Position numbers and translations under genes: made by a program | Notes under the pieces: generated by a model | Database searches by the model: none | What the model was told of the DNA's origin: nothing | The model's input: only the letters and a program-made list of their open reading frames with translations | Virus record (IMG/VR): IMGVR_UViG_3300030110_005593 | Span: 796 to 28,210 of that record | Length of the DNA stretch: 27,415 nucleotides | Direction: 5' to 3' (one strand) | DNA from: a virus | In this document: positions 17,331 through 25,323 of the stretch, in pieces | Position numbering within the stretch: position 1 is the first letter of the stretch | Layout of the letters: each line of letters begins with the position of its first letter

Positions 17331-19025
17331 ATGGCTGTAGAAATTTTAGAAAACACTTTATTAAAACTCCTCGTAAGAAGGGGAACTGATTCAGATAGAC
17401 GTAATATTGTTTTAACTGACGGTGAGCTTGGATATACGACAGATACAGAGCGTTTATTTGTTGGTAACTCTTTAGATAAAGGAGGTGTTGTAGTAGGAAA
17501 TAAATATCAAGGAGCTGCTGCTAATTTAACTACTCTAGCACCAGCGGTAACAGGAGACTATGCATATGAGACAGATACCAATGAATTAAAAGTCGTTACA
17601 GCTGGTACAGGAGCATCTCTTAGCAACTGGACTGTTGTAGCAAACAAAATAACAGCTGGTGATAAAACGTTAAATATTGATAATACTAGTAAGATTACTG
17701 TTGGTAAATCGACAGTTGGTGGAGGCCTTTCAGCGGATAATGTTGCCCACGACGCTTTAGGGGATTCAATTGAATTAGATGCGGCTAATAGAGTTGCATT
17801 AAGTGCTAATATTAATATTGATGGTATAACTAAAAGATCAGCTTCTTCAACATATGTATCATTACCCGGAGCACTTAAAATAGGTGCTTATGAATACGAT
17901 TGGCCGACTAACGATCCACAGGACACGTATTTCTTAGGGACAGACGGTAATAATAATTTAAAGTGGTCCATTCCAAATATAGTTGAATCAGCTGTCGCAC
18001 CAACAACTGCTACCACCCTTCCTACTGGTACAATAATTCCTTTTGTTTCAGCATATTCTGGTGCTAGTCCTATTCCCTATGGTTGGTTAGACTGCAACGG
18101 TGCTTTTGTAACCGCAGCAGATTATAGAGATTTATCTGCGGTAATAGGAATTACTTACGGAGGTAAGAAAGCAGATGGCTCTGCTACCACAGATCCAGAA
18201 CTTGCAACTACTTTTGCGTTACCTGATTTAACTAATAAATTAACATACGGTAGCTTTATTGATAATACAGCAGGTAGTAATCTCTATCCTATGGCTTCTG
18301 GTGTTGGGCTTTCTGCTTCACCTCTTTCTGCCTTTGGTGTTAATTATATTATTAAATCAGTTGGTGGGGTTACGAGTCCAACGTTAACTGTAAATAAAAA
18401 TCTTTCGGCATTTGCTAATGCAAATGATGTTACTGGTACAGAGTTTGACTTTTTAAGCGGTAATATTACCATTACAAGACCTACTCCGTTTTATAAGGAA
18501 TATAAAACACAAGGTCAATTTAGCGGTGCTCATCACTTTGTTATGCCACCAGGTGTACATTTTATTAAGTTTATTGCTACGGGATCTGGTGGAGCTTCCG
18601 GCCCGTCTTCTCAAGTTGGTGGAGCAGGTGCTACCGGTATAGGTTATCTTTCAGCTGCACCAGGAACTGTTTTTGCTATAACACCGGCGGCTGCTCCTGT
18701 TGACGGCTCTCCCCAGGGAGGAAGAAGTTCAATAATTGCAACAGCTAGCGGAGAGAGCAGTGTTACATTAGTAATAGCGAATGGTGGGAATGCGGAAAAT
18801 GCAGAAGCTGAATTTACAGACAACCCACATGTGTTAAACGGTATATCCGTCACGGGTGGTGGAGGAAAAGGTGGGTTTGCCGGAACAGGGAGGGGTGTAA
18901 ACACTTGGGGTGCAGCATCGTATTGGGGAGTAGTCCCCGCTCCAGGAGCTGGTCAAAGTACATGGAAAAGACGACCGTGGAGGACATTACCAGGGCCAGG
19001 TATAGTCGTACTTGAGTATAGCTAG
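17331..19025 (+). CDS. Tail fibre protein: RRGT-type N-terminus, tail collar domain and glycine-rich tip
   Basis: A 564-residue paralog of the preceding fibre. Residues about 10-55 contain LLVRRGTDSDRRNIVLTDGE and GYTTDTERLFVGN. Residues about 230-340 are a tail collar domain with PYGWLDCNGAFVTAADYRDL, TTFALPDLTNK and NYIIKSV. Unlike its neighbour it then adds a glycine-rich module (about 395-564) that starts GAHHFVMPPGVHFIKFIATG. This is the 'glycine-rich domain' pattern in which a strand ending in a GxGG turn precedes Gly/Ala-rich repeats, and it ends GPGIVVLEYS. The shaft between N-terminus and collar is much shorter than in the paralog (about 170 against 270 residues). It is probably an alternative receptor-binding tip. 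The next ORF follows after 32 bases. Confidence 0.78.
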   Translation: MAVEILENTLLKLLVRRGTDSDRRNIVLTDGELGYTTDTERLFVGNSLDKGGVVVGNKYQGAAANLTTLAPAVTGDYAYETDTNELKVVTAGTGASLSNWTVVANKITAGDKTLNIDNTSKITVGKSTVGGGLSADNVAHDALGDSIELDAANRVALSANINIDGITKRSASSTYVSLPGALKIGAYEYDWPTNDPQDTYFLGTDGNNNLKWSIPNIVESAVAPTTATTLPTGTIIPFVSAYSGASPIPYGWLDCNGAFVTAADYRDLSAVIGITYGGKKADGSATTDPELATTFALPDLTNKLTYGSFIDNTAGSNLYPMASGVGLSASPLSAFGVNYIIKSVGGVTSPTLTVNKNLSAFANANDVTGTEFDFLSGNITITRPTPFYKEYKTQGQFSGAHHFVMPPGVHFIKFIATGSGGASGPSSQVGGAGATGIGYLSAAPGTVFAITPAAAPVDGSPQGGRSSIIATASGESSVTLVIANGGNAENAEAEFTDNPHVLNGISVTGGGGKGGFAGTGRGVNTWGAASYWGVVPAPGAGQSTWKRRPWRTLPGPGIVVLEYS

Positions 19026-19057
19026 TTGATATTTAGTATTTTTTCAGTAACTAAAAT

Positions 19058-19222
19058 ATGGACGAAATAATAGTTGAAGGCTTAAACTACGAGGATTTTA
19101 TTGCGTTAAAAAAAATTTTAACTGAATGTACTATATTTTCTGCAACACAAAAAGAAGAAATAGCTAATAATTCTGTCTTATTACAAAAAATTGAAGAAAT
19201 TATACAAGTGTTTAATGAATAA
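19058..19222 (+). CDS. Small hypothetical protein (54 residues)
   Basis: A short ORF starting MDEIIVEGLNYEDF and ending IIQVFNE. It fills the otherwise empty stretch between 19025 and 19231 and is read in the same direction. The composition is acidic and helical (LLQKIEEIIQ looks like an amphipathic helix). No Shine-Dalgarno or perfect late box precedes it (only ACTAAAAT next to the ATG). It could be a small chaperone or regulator for the fibres, but nothing shows this; coding status rests on the clean frame and the tight fit. Confidence 0.5.
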   Translation: MDEIIVEGLNYEDFIALKKILTECTIFSATQKEEIANNSVLLQKIEEIIQVFNE

Positions 19223-19225
19223 ATA
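19218..19225 (+). promoter_or_regulatory. T4-late-promoter-like box (AATAAATA)
   Basis: AATAAATA ends 5 bases before the ATG at 19231. The stop codon of the 19058 ORF (TAA, 19220-19222) lies inside the box, the same arrangement as at 7117. No Shine-Dalgarno is visible. Confidence 0.45.
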
Positions 19226-19230
19226 CTTGT

Positions 19231-19443
19231 ATGAATATAAGTGTAGCTCGAGCAAGTTCGCTCTGTGAAGAGTTCTCTGATTATGTACTCTTTGACGAAT
19301 ACTTTGAAAGCGTACTATTAAACGTAGACGAAGAGTATTTTGCGACTATATTTAGAGAACTTCGAAAGCTAGGCTACATATTAGTTTTTAAAACAAGAAT
19401 TGAAACAACTAATTCTTTGACCTGTACTTTTATAAAAGGATGA
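19231..19443 (+). CDS. Small hypothetical protein (70 residues)
   Basis: A 70-residue soluble protein of unrecognised family. It contains LCEEFSDYVLFDEYFES, then a strand-helix segment (EEYFATIFRELRKLGYILVF) and a final strand ending SLTCTFIKG, suggesting a small alpha/beta fold. It is flanked by late-type boxes on both sides and sits in the fibre block. A role in fibre assembly is possible by position only. Confidence 0.6.
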   Translation: MNISVARASSLCEEFSDYVLFDEYFESVLLNVDEEYFATIFRELRKLGYILVFKTRIETTNSLTCTFIKG

Positions 19444-19446
19444 GTA

Positions 19447-19454
19447 ATTAAATA
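19447..19454 (+). promoter_or_regulatory. T4-late-promoter-like box (ATTAAATA)
   Basis: ATTAAATA matches TATAAATA at 5 of 8 positions and keeps the TAAATA core. It ends 6 bases before the ATG at 19461. The intervening bases (TATTAA) contain no Shine-Dalgarno; AAAGGATGAG lies about 20 bases before the ATG, which is too far. Confidence 0.35.
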
Positions 19455-19460
19455 TATTAA

Positions 19461-20360
19461 ATGGCCTTTCCTATCACTGTTACGTTACCAGATAATGCAA
19501 GATACTATAATTTTGTTGAAACAAAAAAGAACTTTAATGCTAATTATGATATAACTTGGTCGTTTTCCTATTACTTTCCAGCTAGTAGCTTCCAGTCCGG
19601 GCAACCCCACTACCAACTCGGATTTGCTACATTTCTTACTTCGTTATCAGCACCGATTAGCGCGTTACCTGGTCAATATTTAGGTGATCAAGATCCATTC
19701 GTCTGGTTAGATTCAGTAAATACAGAATCAGATGAAGCGTTACTAACAGAGGATAGTGAAATAATTAGACTTGAAACTTTTGAACTAAGTGGTTCCTTAG
19801 TAAAAGTAGCCTTTGATTCTACCGGGTTATATGCATTAACCGGGCGAAGTGGGCAGTGGGCGCCTTCGGGAGATGGAAAAAGACCCGGTGTTGGGCTAGA
19901 AACAGATTGCTTTAGGGAAGCACTAGTAGTAAGGGATCTTGATCATAATCTTGTAGCTAATGCACCGTTAAGTACAATGTCTACGTCTTTTAGTACGCTA
20001 TCAACAGATACATTCCGGACGCTTAGATTTAGATACATAAATTTAGGTCAAAAACTACATATTGATGTTCGTGAAAGCGATACAACGACATACTCCACAC
20101 TTACTACAATTAATTTAAATTATCGATTAAATAATGTAACTAACTTAGATAATGTATTTGTTGGATTTTCTCTTTGTACTCCTATATCCACGCGCACTGA
20201 TAACGCCGGCTATGCACTTAGTGCCGGTGACTTTTATTTAAGAAATTTTCACATTGAAGGTCATGAAGGTGATACTGTAGAGACTGAAACTGTTACAACA
20301 CCGTTGCTTAGTACTGTACCAAACATACCTACAACCACTGTAAGTAATATAACAGCGTAA
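19461..20360 (+). CDS. Lectin-like beta-sandwich fibre protein
   Basis: A 299-residue protein. Strand-like segments ITWSFSYYFPASSF (about 31-44), PGVGLETDCFREALVVRD, TFRTLRFRYINLGQKLHIDV and VFVGFSLCTPI, followed by FYLRNFHIEG, reproduce the order expected in an L-type lectin/concanavalin-type jelly roll (curved sheet, GVGxxxD-like strand, VGFS strand, final F-xL-xxFxIEG strand). After residue about 265 it becomes a Thr/Val-rich tail (ETETVTTPLL...TTTVSNITA), which resembles the Thr-rich start of the next protein. The next gene begins 4 bases after the stop, so the two are probably co-transcribed and may work together at the fibre. Glycan binding is inferred from the fold, and I cannot identify binding residues. 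Confidence 0.6.
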   Translation: MAFPITVTLPDNARYYNFVETKKNFNANYDITWSFSYYFPASSFQSGQPHYQLGFATFLTSLSAPISALPGQYLGDQDPFVWLDSVNTESDEALLTEDSEIIRLETFELSGSLVKVAFDSTGLYALTGRSGQWAPSGDGKRPGVGLETDCFREALVVRDLDHNLVANAPLSTMSTSFSTLSTDTFRTLRFRYINLGQKLHIDVRESDTTTYSTLTTINLNYRLNNVTNLDNVFVGFSLCTPISTRTDNAGYALSAGDFYLRNFHIEGHEGDTVETETVTTPLLSTVPNIPTTTVSNITA

Positions 20361-20364
20361 TATA

Positions 20365-23300
20365 ATGTCAACTACTCCATCAGCAAACGACAACGGCAAT
20401 ACCTCAACAACACCGATCGCGACTACAACATCAACAACTGTTGCAGCTGGTGCTACGTTGCTAAATAGTCGTATTGTAGGCCATGAATTAGGTCAGATAA
20501 AGTATCCAGTACAAGGAGATGGTGGAGTTGCAAAATCCTATGCTAACACGTCAGGTAGTGTACAATTAGTATCTGTTGGAATTGATACTAACTATACCGG
20601 TAAATTAACTTATGAAGTTTTTGATATATACGGGGAGGGAGGTGCAGCGGATCCAGAAGTTGTTTTTAGTGGTGAGACAAGTGTAACTAATTGGGATCCA
20701 AGCTCACAAACTGGTGTTATATTAATAAATGCTATAATTCCTTGTAGAGCTGACATGTTAACCTTTGATGGTAGCATGGATCTACAAGTAGTAATTAAAG
20801 ACGAACTTAAGCAACCTGTATATCATAATATAAATGTACCGCAGCCTGAATCTGTAACAGAAGCAGATGAGAAAAAAGAAGCAGATGAAGCTAGATCTAA
20901 AGATACATTAACTAAGCGCTTAGAAGAACTTAAAAGTCTCGAAGCTCAACGTTCTAGAGAAACAGAATATTCTGATGAGTCTAAAGAAGAAGATAGCACT
21001 AATCCGCCAGCAGATCCAGGAAGTGTAGCAGAGGAACCAAATGTTAATAAAATAGGCGATCAATATGATAAGAGTGACCTTACAAGAGATTTAATTGTAT
21101 CCGGAAAATCACGTGTAATTTTTCGCGGTAGTGAGAAGCCACCTGTTCCTGGGGATCAGGTTTATGTTGTAAGTCAGAGAGACGTTACCTTTACTGTTAA
21201 CCCGTATGATGAAATCTCAGTATCGTCCGGAAAGGTAATGACTTTTCTCTCTAACGATGTAGCTCTAACTAAAACCACACAAGGAACTAAAAAGGGAGAT
21301 GTTGTAATTATTGTAGTATCTGATCCAAAAACAGATTCTGGTACATCACCTGATCCGGGTTCAACTGACGCCGGGACAACAAATGATCCTGGTACAACAC
21401 CTGATACTGGAACAACACCTGAGTCCGGGGTAAATACTTACGCTTCAACTACTCCGGTAGCAGAGCCAACAACAACTACAACTACAACTTCCCCTCCGCC
21501 TACTACAACTACTACTACAACAACAACTACAACGGTAAATCCTTTAGGTGAAACTGATGGTACCACCACAACGACTACGACGACAGAAGATCCTAGTGAT
21601 CCAAGACTGCGATTTGATCCAACTACGACTACTACTACAACAAGCGATCCCGGTGATGGTGTAACAACGACAACAACCATGTCTGTAGAAGATCAACAAG
21701 CGTTAAATGATTTATTAAACAGAGCAAGGACGGCAGACGGGACTTATGGTGGGGGAACATCAACAACTACTAGCACCACTACAACCACAACAGCAGAGCC
21801 AACAACAACTACCACTACAACTAGTACGACGACAAGAGATCCAAATAAACCTCCTGTTGATCCGAGATACACCACTACTACTACCACAACAACTGAAGAC
21901 CCAGTGATTAGTCTGAAAAGTCTCCGTTCTTCAGCCCCCTCCGAAGAAATAAGCAGTAGCCTGTATTCTGGTAGTCAAGATGTACCAAAAAATCATGTTG
22001 GTAGTCAAGAAGAATTACTTACAGCGTTAGAAACTTTTGCAAATATATTTTTAACACAGGACTTCGAAATAACAGATATTATTAACGTACCGGCTGGTGT
22101 TACTATAGCTGGTATTAATGACCCAAAAATTACTATGCGTGATACTTCTGTAGCGTTTAAGGTTACAGCCTCAAATGTTACATTAGATGGGTTTACAATA
22201 CAGAGTGCCGAACGTGGTATTAAGAGTAATGGACTTGGAGTTCTAGTTACTCGACCAGAGCCAGGATCACTAGTCAATGTTTCAAATGTTAGTATAACTA
22301 ACATGACTTTTATTGATATAGGAGCTACTAATCGTGATCTGTATGGTGCAATATCAGTTAGGGGTTATAACGCAACGCATAGTAATCCAAAGGTAAATGA
22401 TTTAGTTCCTATACTAAATACAAAAGCTAAACCGTTTAATAATATTAGTATTGATCGTTGTACATTTACTGATTCAGGTAATAATGCTATTGATTTTTGG
22501 ACTGTTAATAATGGAAATATTTCTAATTGTACTATTGATGGAGTTAGTAATAGCAGTTGGAATAGAGGTAATGGTATACGAGGTGTTGATTTACGGGGCG
22601 CGGAAATATCCAATAACTATATAAGAAATGTATCTCAAGTAGGTATTAAGATTTTAGGTCCGAGAACTGAAGATATTAACCTCAGTGACAATCAAATTGA
22701 AGATTGCCCGGGTGTAGCAGGTGTTGGTATAATGATCTATTACGGAGCTAGTTCAGTAGTTGCCCAACATAATGAAATTCAAAATTGCACTAACGGGATC
22801 TTTATTACAGGTGGTTGTACCTTTATCGATCTTAAAGAAAATCTTCTCCACACTATTAAAAACAGCCCCTTGTCAATAGGAGGATTAAGCAATAATATTA
22901 ACGTTACCGGTAATGAGTTTTTATCTACATTAGGGTCTACAGTAATTAAAGTGTTGCAGACGTGGAGTGTAACTCTCGATAGTAACCATATTATAGATCA
23001 TGATTTTGAAATAGGACCAGGATCGGATCCAAAAAGAGGTATTTTAATTGGACAGACAAATGGTACAATCTTAACAAATAATAAAATTGATACTGTTTAT
23101 CCTTCTACAGATAAAAAGAGTTGCCCAATATATATTTGGAGAATATTTCCACAAAATCCGTTATTAAGTGACGGGCAAGAGGCTACTCCAACAGATAACC
23201 CAGACGCATTTCCATGGTTACGGTATTTTCAAGGTACGCCTCTTGTACCAGGAATTGAGGGTGGTGTTGAGGGATTAAAATATGCACGTAAGGAAATTAC

Positions 23301-24477
23301 TAGCGGCGAATTTATATACGGTAAAAGATCTGGAAGTGTAGCTAGTAGCAGTGCTTGGCTCACTGTTAATAGTACCATTAATAAGAATGTCGATGAGTCT
23401 GGTGAGCTTTTAGAATATTGTGTTGATGGTGGTCAAGTTATAACTTCAGATGGTAGAGGTAATAGAGTAGACGTTAACGGTAGTGATGATGGTGATGGTG
23501 ATGGTGATTCACCACCACCACCAGCTGATGAAGTTAAGTATGTTTTAACAGTTACAAATATGGCCCCGGAAAATATAAAAGTTAACGGTACGCTGATTGG
23601 CGCCGGGGGTTCTTTTGACATTACACAACACGAAAATTCATTTAATCTTGATCTAAATTTCTTAAACTATCGGTTGCCAGCGAATAAGCAGTTACCATTA
23701 CAGACTGCTGGAGATAATTTTAGTTACTCAGTTGGTGAAGGTGGTATTGCTGCAGAACAAAGAGGCGACCCCCCTCGGTGGAGATCTTCAATAAATGGAT
23801 ACATTATTGAGCCTTCTGAGGACGGGAACTATAGTGGCTCTTTTACGTTTTCACCGCATTCTGAAGTTGAGGAACGTGACAGTAGTGATGACGGTAGTAG
23901 TGATGATGACGGTGGTAGTGATGATGACGGTGGTAGTGAGGGCGGTAGTAGTGAGGGCGGTAGTAGTGATGACGGTAGTAGTGATGGATCCGGAGAAACG
24001 CCTTTTTGGCCACGAATAATAGAGATAGATGATAGTTCGGGTCCTTTTCTAGATTTTATTCCAACTATTGAAAGAACTCCACCACCGTGGACGTTACCAC
24101 CACCAGTAACATGGACGCCTCCACCATATTTAACACCACCTCCACCGTTAACCGGTACAGGTTCTCTTTTCCAACCACCCACAGGCTGTATAGAGCCGCC
24201 GGTGGATCCACCTATTGAAAAGCCTGAAGAACCGGAAGATCCAGAAATACCTACCACGACGCCGCCACCGCAGGAGCAGTGTGTATACCCTGCTCCGATC
24301 ATACCACTACAACCTAATTTTTATAGAGATGACGATATCTTACTTCTTACATCAACCACAACTACTGAACCTCCGGTGGATGATGAACCGTGGGATGCTC
24401 CGGATATTGAAATTGACCCAGATCCGCAAGATGTAGATTGTGAGGTAGCAGAAGATTGCAATAGCTTGAGTTACTAG
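20365..24477 (+). CDS. Giant tail fibre: mucin-like poly-Thr linkers, right-handed beta-helix, Asp/Ser and Pro-rich tail
   Basis: A 1370-residue modular virion protein. Residues 1-30 are Ser/Thr-rich. About 35-160 is a beta domain. About 165-210 is a charged helix, probably coiled coil (TKRLEELKSLEAQRSRETEY). About 240-318 is a second beta domain. 369-510 is a mucin-like region with six or more runs of 6-11 threonines separated by short Pro/Asp/Gly pieces. About 555-920 is a right-handed beta-helix of the pectin-lyase type, shown by repeated N-x-I rungs roughly every 20-25 residues (ISNCTIDG, ISNNYIRN, LSDNQIED, AQHNEIQN, LTNNKIDT). About 1057-1165 is another beta domain, then a Ser/Asp/Gly repeat (1173-1210) and a Pro-rich tail with four cysteines. 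Beta-helices of this kind form fibre shafts or depolymerase domains, but I see no clear catalytic triad. It lies 4 bases after the lectin-like gene. Confidence 0.7.
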   Translation: MSTTPSANDNGNTSTTPIATTTSTTVAAGATLLNSRIVGHELGQIKYPVQGDGGVAKSYANTSGSVQLVSVGIDTNYTGKLTYEVFDIYGEGGAADPEVVFSGETSVTNWDPSSQTGVILINAIIPCRADMLTFDGSMDLQVVIKDELKQPVYHNINVPQPESVTEADEKKEADEARSKDTLTKRLEELKSLEAQRSRETEYSDESKEEDSTNPPADPGSVAEEPNVNKIGDQYDKSDLTRDLIVSGKSRVIFRGSEKPPVPGDQVYVVSQRDVTFTVNPYDEISVSSGKVMTFLSNDVALTKTTQGTKKGDVVIIVVSDPKTDSGTSPDPGSTDAGTTNDPGTTPDTGTTPESGVNTYASTTPVAEPTTTTTTTSPPPTTTTTTTTTTTVNPLGETDGTTTTTTTTEDPSDPRLRFDPTTTTTTTSDPGDGVTTTTTMSVEDQQALNDLLNRARTADGTYGGGTSTTTSTTTTTTAEPTTTTTTTSTTTRDPNKPPVDPRYTTTTTTTTEDPVISLKSLRSSAPSEEISSSLYSGSQDVPKNHVGSQEELLTALETFANIFLTQDFEITDIINVPAGVTIAGINDPKITMRDTSVAFKVTASNVTLDGFTIQSAERGIKSNGLGVLVTRPEPGSLVNVSNVSITNMTFIDIGATNRDLYGAISVRGYNATHSNPKVNDLVPILNTKAKPFNNISIDRCTFTDSGNNAIDFWTVNNGNISNCTIDGVSNSSWNRGNGIRGVDLRGAEISNNYIRNVSQVGIKILGPRTEDINLSDNQIEDCPGVAGVGIMIYYGASSVVAQHNEIQNCTNGIFITGGCTFIDLKENLLHTIKNSPLSIGGLSNNINVTGNEFLSTLGSTVIKVLQTWSVTLDSNHIIDHDFEIGPGSDPKRGILIGQTNGTILTNNKIDTVYPSTDKKSCPIYIWRIFPQNPLLSDGQEATPTDNPDAFPWLRYFQGTPLVPGIEGGVEGLKYARKEITSGEFIYGKRSGSVASSSAWLTVNSTINKNVDESGELLEYCVDGGQVITSDGRGNRVDVNGSDDGDGDGDSPPPPADEVKYVLTVTNMAPENIKVNGTLIGAGGSFDITQHENSFNLDLNFLNYRLPANKQLPLQTAGDNFSYSVGEGGIAAEQRGDPPRWRSSINGYIIEPSEDGNYSGSFTFSPHSEVEERDSSDDGSSDDDGGSDDDGGSEGGSSEGGSSDDGSSDGSGETPFWPRIIEIDDSSGPFLDFIPTIERTPPPWTLPPPVTWTPPPYLTPPPPLTGTGSLFQPPTGCIEPPVDPPIEKPEEPEDPEIPTTTPPPQEQCVYPAPIIPLQPNFYRDDDILLLTSTTTTEPPVDDEPWDAPDIEIDPDPQDVDCEVAEDCNSLSY
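21469..21894 (+). repeat. Degenerate ACN repeat encoding poly-threonine linkers
   Basis: Runs of ACN codons separated by short Pro, Asp, Gly and Glu interruptions, including a 142-base central part without Thr runs (21664-21760 approximately). ACA, ACT, ACG and ACC are mixed within each run, so there is no uniform trinucleotide tract. The protein repeat is therefore cleaner than the DNA repeat, which fits selection on the peptide. The opposite strand reads as a valine-rich frame, which is a shadow. Confidence 0.85.
23881..23994 (+). repeat. Tandem Ser/Asp/Gly repeat in the fibre C-terminus
   Basis: Near-identical 15- to 18-base units built on AGTAGTGATGACGGT and GGTAGTGATGATGAC encode SSDDG, SSDDDGG, SDDDGG and SEGGS units at residues 1173-1210. 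Here the DNA itself is repeated almost exactly, unlike the poly-Thr region, so length variation by slippage is plausible. The peptide is highly acidic and resembles a flexible or Ca-binding linker. Confidence 0.75.
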
Positions 24478-24489
24478 TAATTATTTTAA

Positions 24490-25323
24490 GTGACAAAGCT
24501 TACTATAGGCACGACTGTGTATGATGATTACGATGGACTATACTTTACTATACAATCCATTAGGTTAAATAATCCTGAAATTTTAAATCGAATTGAGTTT
24601 GTTATTATTAATAACAACCCTTCGTCTGCTAGCGGAAAAGAAATTCGTAAAATTTTAGACTGGATTGAAGAGCCTGTTACATATCTAGAATTTTCAAAAT
24701 ATAACACACCCTTCTTAAAAGGTAGAGTATTTGATTTAGCAGATACGGAATATGTACTTGTTTTAGATTGTCATGTACTTTTAGATCCCGGGTGTCTAAC
24801 CAAACTATTAAACTTCTATGATCAAAAGAAAGATGAGGGTAATTTATTACAGGGACCTCTAATATATGATAATCTTACTGGTATAGCTACACATTATGAC
24901 TTATCGAAGTGGGGGAGTCATATGTGGGGTACTTGGGCAACAGATGAAAGAGGTTTAGATAAAAACGCTGAACCGTTTGAAATTCCAGCACAAGGTATGG
25001 GGCTATTCTCTTGTAGAAAGAGCTCATGGTTAGGTTTTAATAAAGCGTTTAGAGGTTTTGGAGGTGAAGAGGGATATATACACGAAAAATATCGCAATTA
25101 TGGACGAAAGACTCTATGCTTACCTTTTTTAAGGTGGTTACATCGATTTGGTCGACCAAACGGGGCCACATTTAAACCTAATATAAAAGATAAATTTCGT
25201 AACTATATGATAGGGTTTCGTGAAACCGGGAAAGATACAGCTGAAGTTATCAAACAATTTAAAGGCGTTATTTCAAAAGAATATATACAAACAGTTGAGC
25301 AAGAACTACTACAAATTACCTAA
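24490..25323 (+). CDS. GT-A fold glycosyltransferase with DxH motif (GT2/GT27-like)
   Basis: A 277-residue, probably cytoplasmic sugar transferase using a nucleotide-sugar donor. The GTG at 24490 is chosen because the first strand of the GT-A fold, KLTIGTTVYDDYDGL, follows at once and no in-frame ATG precedes it. The acceptor/donor core has FVIINNNPS at 37-45 and the metal-site strand YVLVLDCHVLLDPG at 88-101, where D93-C-H95 replaces the usual DxD. DxH is characteristic of polypeptide GalNAc-transferases. Further parallels to that family are GMGLFSCRKSSW (169-180), FRGFGGEEGYIHEKYRNYG (187-205) and LRWLHRFGR (214-222), which correspond to the GGLFxI, WGGEN and GHxxR regions. There is no lectin domain and no transmembrane anchor. 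It lies 12 bases after a poly-Thr fibre gene. The fold is firm; donor and acceptor are inferred. Confidence 0.75.
   Translation: MTKLTIGTTVYDDYDGLYFTIQSIRLNNPEILNRIEFVIINNNPSSASGKEIRKILDWIEEPVTYLEFSKYNTPFLKGRVFDLADTEYVLVLDCHVLLDPGCLTKLLNFYDQKKDEGNLLQGPLIYDNLTGIATHYDLSKWGSHMWGTWATDERGLDKNAEPFEIPAQGMGLFSCRKSSWLGFNKAFRGFGGEEGYIHEKYRNYGRKTLCLPFLRWLHRFGRPNGATFKPNIKDKFRNYMIGFRETGKDTAEVIKQFKGVISKEYIQTVEQELLQIT

Noticed and set aside
19023-19057. Hairpin terminator after the 17331 gene (TAGTT...AACTA with a T run)
   Set aside because: The stem is only 5 A/T-rich base pairs, the loop is long and the T run is inside it.
21438-21680. Minus-strand ORF rich in valine
   Set aside because: It is the complement of the ACN threonine runs; low complexity and no independent signal.
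20365-24477. Active depolymerase call for the beta-helix fibre
   Set aside because: The beta-helix rungs are clear, but I could not identify a catalytic triad or lyase motif, so only a structural role is claimed.
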